Shown here one piece after another: positions 54,571-61,000 of a stretch of DNA of 64,000 bases; the first letter of the stretch is position 1, and each line of letters opens with the position of its first letter. The stretch covers positions 928,501 through 992,500 of the forward strand of contig NZ_CP031188.1 of assembly GCF_003344925.1 (NCBI RefSeq), written 5' to 3'. The translations under genes were made by a program, and so were the position numbers. A model generated the notes under the pieces. That model worked only from the letters and a program-made list of their open reading frames with translations. It searched no databases and was not told the DNA's origin. This DNA is from Flavobacterium arcticum. GTDB taxonomy: Bacteria; Bacteroidota; Bacteroidia; Flavobacteriales; Flavobacteriaceae.

Positions 54571-55449
54571 ATGGATGAAATTAGTAAAGATGAAAACCAA
54601 GAAAGCATTTCAGAATATAGGAAACATCTAAATGATTCCAATCCGATTTGTGAATACAATGCATTCAGCTATAAAAGTGTTTGTAATATGAAGGCTATAG
54701 AGTTATGGTTAGAAAGGTACAGAGGTTTTACAATACTAGAAGATAAAAGATATGCTTCTAAACTGAATTCGATAGAGGTATTAGTGAAAAAGGATTTTGA
54801 GGTCTTATATGGTAAGTTAGATATTTTATCAAGGCTGTATAAGAAGGAAGCTTACTTTAGGCAACAACTAGATAACTATAATGAATTTAAAGACAGTGTG
54901 TTGAAACTTGAAACTTGGTTTTCATATCAAGAAGAAAACAAAAATGAATATCAATTATTTTCTTCTGTATTTTATGATAGTAGAGAGCTTACTCATTATC
55001 GTTTAGAATTAGATGAACTAACATTAAACCCTGAAGATTTTAAGTACACACTTAAATACATGGGTATTATAGAAGAAGCTAAAGCTATCCACTTTGAAGG
55101 AAAAATCAAATCAATAGATGATTTAGAAGTTTATAAAAAAACTGAAAATACAAGAGCATACACAAGGCGTAAAATAGTACTGTCAATTGATGATTTCTGC
55201 TGTAGTGAACTTCAAGTGGTTTTTACAGATGGAAGGGTAAAACACTTAGATAATTTAAGTGTAGGTCAGTTTGTAAAAGTATTTGCAAGACTCACAGGAG
55301 GAGAGCTGCAAAATTCAGAAGGTACTAAAGAGTATAAACATCATTTATATGGTTGGCGTGTAGAGATATTAGATGCTAAACCAAAAGTAAAGAAAAACAC
55401 AAAGGAAATGGATTTGTATTATAAATACATTTTACCATTACCTTTTTAA
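54571..55449 (+). CDS. Island protein with C-terminal DUF3127-like domain
   Basis: The 292-residue protein has a helical N-terminal part (about 1-170, with KSVCNMKAIELWLERYRGF) and a C-terminal domain (about 175-280) with strands HFEGKIKSIDD..RKIVLSIDD..LQVVFTDGR, LDNLSVGQFVKVFARLTGGEL, and YGWRVEIL. This closely follows the next gene (GEIKVLNDV, EVVITTEEQ, LVEFIQDKCDLL, VGQEVKIALNLRG, WRIEL), so both contain an OB-fold-like DUF3127 unit. It may bind single-stranded DNA or a partner protein. It ends 10 bases before the next gene. Confidence 0.68.
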   Translation: MDEISKDENQESISEYRKHLNDSNPICEYNAFSYKSVCNMKAIELWLERYRGFTILEDKRYASKLNSIEVLVKKDFEVLYGKLDILSRLYKKEAYFRQQLDNYNEFKDSVLKLETWFSYQEENKNEYQLFSSVFYDSRELTHYRLELDELTLNPEDFKYTLKYMGIIEEAKAIHFEGKIKSIDDLEVYKKTENTRAYTRRKIVLSIDDFCCSELQVVFTDGRVKHLDNLSVGQFVKVFARLTGGELQNSEGTKEYKHHLYGWRVEILDAKPKVKKNTKEMDLYYKYILPLPF

Positions 55450-55459
55450 ATAAAAAACT

Positions 55460-55819
55460 ATGGAATTAACAGGGGAAATAAAGGTCTTAAATGATGTTCA
55501 AAATATAGGGAACAATGGCTTTAGAAAACGAGAGGTTGTTATAACTACAGAAGAACAGTATCCTCAACATATTTTAGTAGAGTTCATACAAGATAAGTGT
55601 GATTTACTAGATAGTTTTGTTGTAGGTCAAGAAGTAAAAATAGCCCTTAATTTAAGAGGTAGAGAGTGGATTAACCCTGAGGGAGTAGCTAAATACTTTA
55701 ATGCTATTCAAGGTTGGAGAATAGAGCTTGTTAATAGTAAACAGCCTACACCTCAAACACAAACACAGCAAGAACCAGTTAGCTTTATAGATGAAGCAGA
55801 TAACGACTTGCCATTTTAA
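55460..55819 (+). CDS. DUF3127-family protein
   Basis: The 119-residue protein covers one DUF3127 domain, residues 1-97, including FVVGQEVKIALNLRGREWINPEG and the invariant-looking GWRIEL. A short Gln/Thr-rich tail ends SFIDEADNDLPF, an acidic motif very like the C-terminal tail of SSB proteins that recruits partners. I infer an SSB-like DNA-binding role. It is coupled to the preceding gene carrying the same domain. Confidence 0.78.
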   Translation: MELTGEIKVLNDVQNIGNNGFRKREVVITTEEQYPQHILVEFIQDKCDLLDSFVVGQEVKIALNLRGREWINPEGVAKYFNAIQGWRIELVNSKQPTPQTQTQQEPVSFIDEADNDLPF

Positions 55820-55850
55820 TAAGAATCAATTAACCAATAAATAATAAATT

Positions 55851-56234
55851 ATGAAGAATATCTTTTTAACATTAATAGCGATTTTGTCATTAGTAGCTTG
55901 TTCTAGTGATGATGATAGTGAGGTTGCAGAAATGACAAATGCTAACCTCAGTTATAAGTTAGTATATACTACAGGTGTATTGCCTAGTTATTATGTAGTA
56001 AGAGCAGGAAATACAATTACATATGAAGATTCCTTTGAGTTTAAAGAAGTTGGTTATGATGAAGATACTAGAACTGTTACAGTAGAAACAGATTTAAATC
56101 CAGTTAAAATAGAATCGAATTTCTATATTGAAGGAGGTTCAGAAGTAAATATTAAGTTAATTAGTTCTGAAGGTAACATCATAGATGAACAGACTATTTC
56201 AGAAGTAAATTATACTTATAACCATAATTTTTAA
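55851..56234 (+). CDS. Island lipoprotein A, function unknown
   Basis: The 127-residue protein has a lipoprotein signal (LVAC, Cys17) followed by SSDDDSE, an acidic surface-export tag. The mature part is beta-rich and of Ig-like appearance. It is a paralogue of the next gene, with a matching signal, YTTG/FTTG, Asp- and Glu-rich strands and a C-terminal aromatic region. Both may be surface-displayed by the island. Confidence 0.72.
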   Translation: MKNIFLTLIAILSLVACSSDDDSEVAEMTNANLSYKLVYTTGVLPSYYVVRAGNTITYEDSFEFKEVGYDEDTRTVTVETDLNPVKIESNFYIEGGSEVNIKLISSEGNIIDEQTISEVNYTYNHNF

Positions 56235-56253
56235 TAAACTAAAACCTAATAGA

Positions 56254-56643
56254 ATGAAGAATACATTTTTAATATTAATAGCTATTTTAGCATTTACAGC
56301 CTGCTCAAGTGATGATGACAATCAGGGAGAAGAACAACAAATTAGTCAATCTCATATTGTACAGTTTACAACAGGTGCTCTTGAGGATTGGGTATCTGTA
56401 GGCTTAACAACTACATTAACTTCAGATGATGGAACAGAGTCAACAATTAGTTCAGATTTTGACTATACCCAAAATATAGTTAGCGTAGAGATTCCAGAGA
56501 ACACAGTAGGCTTTGAGTTAGGATTTTATATAGAAGATTCTTCTCAAGCTGAAATGTGTTTTTATGGTTCTGTAGATAACGTTAATGTTCATCAAGAAAG
56601 CATAAACCAACAGAGTTTTCAATATCAATATACTTTTAATTAA
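56254..56643 (+). CDS. Island lipoprotein B, paralogue of A
   Basis: The 129-residue protein has a lipoprotein signal (FTAC, Cys17) followed by SSDDDNQGEE. The mature part has the same layout as lipoprotein A (VQFTTGALEDWVSVG, DFDYTQNIVSVEI, ELGFYIEDSSQAE). It starts 19 bases after the previous stop. A tandem duplication is likely. Confidence 0.72.
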   Translation: MKNTFLILIAILAFTACSSDDDNQGEEQQISQSHIVQFTTGALEDWVSVGLTTTLTSDDGTESTISSDFDYTQNIVSVEIPENTVGFELGFYIEDSSQAEMCFYGSVDNVNVHQESINQQSFQYQYTFN

Positions 56644-56646
56644 GGT

Positions 56647-57045
56647 ATGTGTAATTCCTTATTAAAAGAATTTCGCTTTAGTATTGGAGAACAGTATGAA
56701 TTAAATGAGTTTAATCTTAAGGCTTTAGAATCAACTTTTAGTAATGGATTAGAGAATGAAAATTACGAATATATAAAAGGAGATTTTAGAACACTATTCG
56801 GGGTTTCTTTTTGCAGTAATCCAATCTTACAGTACAATGGAGATATACTTTCTAGAATAGTATATAGCTTTGATATAAAGGATTTAGGTAAGTTGCAAGA
56901 GAAGTTAAGTGATTATTTATTAATTACAGATAAATTTGATTTAGGTCAAACATTTACTGTTTTCAGTTTTCCAGAATTTAGTCTGATGCTAGATATAGAG
57001 AAAGATATAAAGCTAAGAGTGTTTAAAATTCTGGGTCAAACATAG
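56647..57045 (+). CDS. Island protein of unknown function at the right end
   Basis: The 132-residue protein (MCNSLLKEFRFSIGEQYELNEFNLKAL) has no known domain and no signal peptide. Its 3' end overlaps the right-end tandem repeat, and AGGTCAAACATTT also occurs inside the gene at 56943. It directly follows lipoprotein B by 3 bases. Confidence 0.55.
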   Translation: MCNSLLKEFRFSIGEQYELNEFNLKALESTFSNGLENENYEYIKGDFRTLFGVSFCSNPILQYNGDILSRIVYSFDIKDLGKLQEKLSDYLLITDKFDLGQTFTVFSFPEFSLMLDIEKDIKLRVFKILGQT

Positions 57046-57056
57046 GTCAAACATTT
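56943..57056 (+). repeat. Right-end copies of the GGTCAAACAT repeat (candidate integrase arm sites)
   Basis: AGGTCAAACATTT at 56943-56955 and the same 23-base tandem repeat seen at the left end at 57034-57056, which lies about 110 bases inside attR. This matches the two-arm organisation of tyrosine-integrase att sites. Confidence 0.6.
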
Positions 57057-57166
57057 TTATAATAATAGGTAACTAAAGGAAACAAAGAAAAGAATGGTTT
57101 TTAATTATATCATTGATAATCAACCATCTGAAATAAAAAGCAACAATCTGAAACATAACAGTTACA

Positions 57167-57213
57167 GACTCATAATCAGGTGGTCCCTGGTTCGAGCCCA
57201 GGTGGGACCACTA
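57167..57213 (+). repeat. Right attachment site (attR), displaced tRNA 3' half
   Basis: A 47-base copy of the tRNA 3' half from anticodon stem to just past the acceptor, differing from the left copy at two covarying T-stem bases (CCTGG and CCAGG here). It lacks any 5' half, so it is not a functional tRNA. Confidence 0.88.
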
Positions 57214-57222
57214 CTTAAAAAA

Positions 57223-57252
57223 AAGCCTTACAGAAATGTAAGGCTTTTTTCA
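57223..57252 (+). terminator. Copy of the tRNA terminator next to attR
   Basis: AAGCCTTACA (57223-57232) pairs with TGTAAGGCTT (57237-57246), then T's. Same as at 38414-38438 except for one loop base. Confidence 0.85.
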
Positions 57253-57261
57253 TGTTCTCAG

Positions 57262-57314
57262 TTTAAACATTTACTTATTTTATTAAGTTTGGAACATGAA
57301 TAGTACAGCAGAAA
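57262..57314 (+). pseudogene. Likely left-end remnant of an older related element
   Basis: GTTTAAACATTTACT (from about 57256) resembles the GGTCAAACATTT arm repeat. Then come a TATTA-N10 leader and ATG plus AGTACAGCAGAA at 57296-57314, the same order and similar spacing as at 38452-38530 before the first island gene. By my reading about 25 of 33 bases around the start match. The frame is soon broken (stop near 57367). Confidence 0.45.
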
Positions 57315-57338
57315 ACATTTATATCGCCGAGGCCGTAG

Positions 57339-57908
57339 GAAGCTATAAGTGCAACAGGCTGTATTAGCGACCAAGTAATCACTGTATTTGTAGAAGGCTA
57401 TGGCGACTATGAATACCAATTAGAAAATGGACCATGGCAAGACAGTAACATCTTTACAGGTGTTATCCCGAGAAGCACCGCCTATACCGTACACGTACGT
57501 GATAAAGACGCCTGTTCAGACTTCGTAGTAGACATCCCAAATGTTAATGTGATTGACTATCCAAGGTTCTTCACTCCAAATGGTGATGGTTATAATGATT
57601 ACTGGAACATCTATGGTTTATCAAGCCAAGGCGGAGCCGAGATCTATATCTTTGACCGTTATGGCAAACTAATCAAACAAATTAGTTCACAAAGTCAAGG
57701 CTGGGATGGTACCTACAACGGAAACCCAATGCCAGCAGATGACTACTGGTTTACCGTAACATTTGGGGAAACAATAATATCTTATAAGCCACTGAGAGAT
57801 GCAAATGGTAATGTTATTAATGAGCCTGTTACTGACGAGCCTGTTACAGGTGAAGTGACACGAATGGTAGCTAGAGAGTTTAAAGCTCACTTTGCGCTTA
57901 AGAGATAA
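57339..57908 (+). pseudogene. 3' remnant of a T9SS type B (gliding-associated C-terminal) protein gene
   Basis: The frame is open from 57339 (TAG at 57336) to TAA at 57906, with no usable start (the GTG at 57549 is internal). It encodes SATGCISDQVITVFVEGYGDYEYQLENGPWQDS and then the diagnostic type B domain RFFTPNGDGYNDYWNIYG, IYIFDRYGKLIKQISS, GWDGTYNGNPMPADDYWFTV, ending REFKAHFALKR. A full gene would be much larger. It has therefore lost its 5' end beside the island, probably through earlier element integration or deletion. Confidence 0.8.
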
Positions 57909-57932
57909 TAATAGTCCACTTATAACAACAAG

Positions 57933-57965
57933 TAAGGGCTACCATTTGGTAGCCCTTATTCTTTT
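57933..57965. terminator. Terminator between the type B remnant and the giant gene
   Basis: Perfect 12-base stem (57933-57944 / 57947-57958) with a 2-base loop, then T-rich sequence on the plus strand; A-rich on the other side. Confidence 0.85.
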
Positions 57966-58000
57966 ATGTAGGATTAAAAAAGATCTCTTTTAGTTATAAA

Positions 58001-61000
58001 TTATCGTATTACAAAACTATGTGATATCTTCATTTCTCCAATACCTCCAACATCTTTCCATATGGTTAATACATTTTCTTCTGTACTAAACATTCCTGCA
58101 GTATTCTCAGTAATAACTTTAAAATGATGGTATATTGGGTTTGCTTGAGCATCAATTACTGTTAAATCACTGCTTTCAAGGTTTGTGTCTTCTAGCGGTA
58201 AATGAATATTCTCATCATTGGTATTTATTTCATGTATCTTAACCCAATGTCCTTGATTATTCATTTTATATACATGATAAGTCCCCTTATAACACATTTT
58301 ATCCCAATGTAACACTATGTCCTTAAGTAAATAACTTTGGATGGGCTCAAAAGAATGACTTAATACAGGTGAATTAGGTTTTTTAGATTCGGATACAATT
58401 GTAGCTAATATTTTAGAAGGCTGAGACGGAGCATATTCTATAACTATATTATCTTCATCATCAGCATACTCTACCTCTCTAGATACGGTTACGCGATAAA
58501 ATAAAGTATCGCCAAACGGAATCTCTTCTAAATCAGAAAAATCATCAGTAAATTTCCATATATTATTAGTATCCATACCATCAGCCTCTAAATCAACCTC
58601 TTTAACCAAAGTCATAAAATATATAGATTCGGCATCAATACGGCTATCTGTCCTATATAACTTAATCTTTTTAATATTTTGAACTAAAGGATAAGCGTTA
58701 ATCTCAAAACTTATTTTTGATGTAATATTTAGCATATCATTGGATAATACAGGCAGTGCACTTTTAATTTTAGGAGCTTCTGGAGCATTCGTATTTACCA
58801 TTTTAATAGGGCCAAGTGGTGTACTAAAATCACTCATTTTCATCTGTGAGCCTATTTCCTTTGCAGCATAAAAGTATAGGTTAGATGTAGTACCATCAAG
58901 TGTAAAATCTGTAAATTGGATTTTGTTTGTACCTACAACTTTCATCATAGGAGCCATCTCAAAACCACTATTAGCATCTCTTGGATTAAGTAAATAACCA
59001 TTATCATCTCTTATTACAGGTTTCTTATTTGTAGGCTTATAACCCGATTCAGTATGAATAAAATTATAAATTACAGGAATCTCATTAAGGGGTACAAACA
59101 CATTTAAGATAGCCTCTTTTACAAAATCAAGCAAACTCAAATTATTAGAGTTAGGCATAGTTATTACAATACTATCTAAAGCCATATTACCATAGTAATC
59201 ATTTGATATTAAAGGTATGCTTGTATCGTAATGTTGATTGTGTTTTTGAATAAAGAAATTAATCTCATCAAAAAATTTCACTTTATTAGGCAACGGAAAT
59301 TTATATGCATTTTCTAAATTTGGCGGGAATGTTGAGTAATCTCCATCAGTACTTAGTAAATCAAAATCTAAAAAATTTTGCCATCTATCAGTAAGGTACT
59401 CTTCTTGGTTACCTCCAATATTAGCCAAATCTGCTCTAATTTCACGAATAGTTTCTATTTCATAAATCGAAGATAACAAAGCCTGATCATCAGATCTATA
59501 AAAACCAACACTATAAGGTTTATGACTAAACTGTGTGGTAAAGGTATATGTTGATTTACCAAAAAAATCGGGTCTTGTAGCATATAAAACTCCTTGCGGA
59601 CCATTTGGAACTTGCGGAAGAATTATCTCTTGTGCAAACATTATAGCTGGGACACTAAGCCTTGATTTATAAAAGGTGTTATCATTATTTGTATTATCAT
59701 AGTCTACTGCTCGAAGACCAAATATTGAATAATGTACTCCTTCGCCTTCTTCAGGTAAAATTTTTTCTTCTGTAAGATTGTGTAATGGATCATGGTATAG
59801 GTAAACTTTGTATGATGGATAATAATTTACAGATATATTATTATCAATAAGAATATTATTATTATCAACAGATGGATTACCTTGACCATCTGATTGGAAG
59901 TTTTCATCATGTATATATAAAACCAAATTGTTTGCAGTACCTATATTTTCTGTTTTAAAAACTTTAAATACCTCCCTCGAGTCTGTCAAACTACCACTTA
60001 CCATATTATTCTCAGTATAAAGTCTAACAGTACCATTGAAAAACTCAACAGAGACATCATTATTATTATACTGAACGTGTTGAGGAAGACTAAACGAATT
60101 GAATGTTATTTTATATATCCCTCTATGGGTGTTGGTTTTTTGTATAAGTTCTCCGTTTGAGTTTTGAAAAGTAAAGTTTTCTAAAAACTTTTCAATTGTA
60201 GCTTCTTCCCAAAATCCGCGTGTCTTCTCTATATATTTTTCGACAAGACCAGCATCGTTAACAAACCTTACTAGTTCTCTATTTACTCCCCAAGAATTAG
60301 TCCCATCAAACCCTATTTTTACTTTAAGACTATGAGGATTTGTCTGAGCACCCCATGAAGAAGTATTCTGCATGTTTTCGACTATTGTACAAAGACCATC
60401 ATTCTCAATAGTAGGAGTCATAATGGGCTGAGAACCTACAGTAGCAACTTCATTTCCCATAATACTATTAGTAATTTGCTGGTTATATACTGTAAATCTC
60501 AAACCATTTGGGGTTTCAACAATATTATTTACTATATATTGCTGGTCTCCCATTACTAGTAAACTACCTATAAAATTTTGAGAAGTTGTCCCCTCTGGAA
60601 ATTCAGAAGGTACCATACCATCAATTTGATGATAGGATTCCGTTTGTAGTACCGAAAGGAATGGACTACTATCTTGGCTTACTGATACTACTTTTGTATA
60701 AATAGTTTTTGGTGTTTCATTTCTAAAAAATATTTCGACATCCTCTGCAAATATCTCATCATCATCAGGAAATAAAACTTCTGGATCTGTTACAAAATCA
60801 CTATCAGGAACAGCTGTATCAATAGGTATTTGATAATTAATAACTTCATTATTAGCATCATAATCAAATGTAAGCCTGATTAATGTTTTATCTGCATCAT
60901 TAATTTGAGCTAATTTGAGCTGTTCTGATTGCGAAGAAAACATCAAAGGACTCTCATTTACAATCAATAACGCGTTAATGTTAGTTGGTGGTAATAATGA

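Larger units (their letters stand above)
38359..57213. mobile_element. Integrated genomic island (about 18.8 kb) in a tRNA gene, carrying integrase and defence genes
   Basis: The left boundary is the tRNA 3' half (38359-38405) and the right is a displaced copy of it (57167-57213). Inside are an HTH excisionase-like gene, a tyrosine integrase, an AAA ATPase/DUF3871 pair, a type I R-M operon with embedded toxin-antitoxin, a JAMM/RadC protein, an XRE repressor and small genes of unknown function. An identical 23-base tandem repeat lies just inside both ends (38452-38474 and 57034-57056). No relaxase, coupling protein, Tra or phage structural genes are visible, so autonomous transfer is unlikely. 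Confidence 0.85.

Noticed and set aside
57167..57213. Possible second CAT-anticodon tRNA gene
   Set aside because: Only the 3' half is present; no D arm or acceptor 5' strand can be found upstream.
38359..57213. Conjugative transposon or prophage
   Set aside because: No relaxase, TraG, Tra proteins, terminase, capsid or tail genes can be recognised; only integrase-type functions and cargo are visible.
57094..57303. 69-codon frame over attR
   Set aside because: It runs through the displaced tRNA half and terminator; composition and homology are those of the tRNA, not of a protein.
57549..57908. Independent 119-residue type B protein starting at GTG
   Set aside because: The frame continues upstream with matching domain sequence, so the GTG is internal to a truncated gene.
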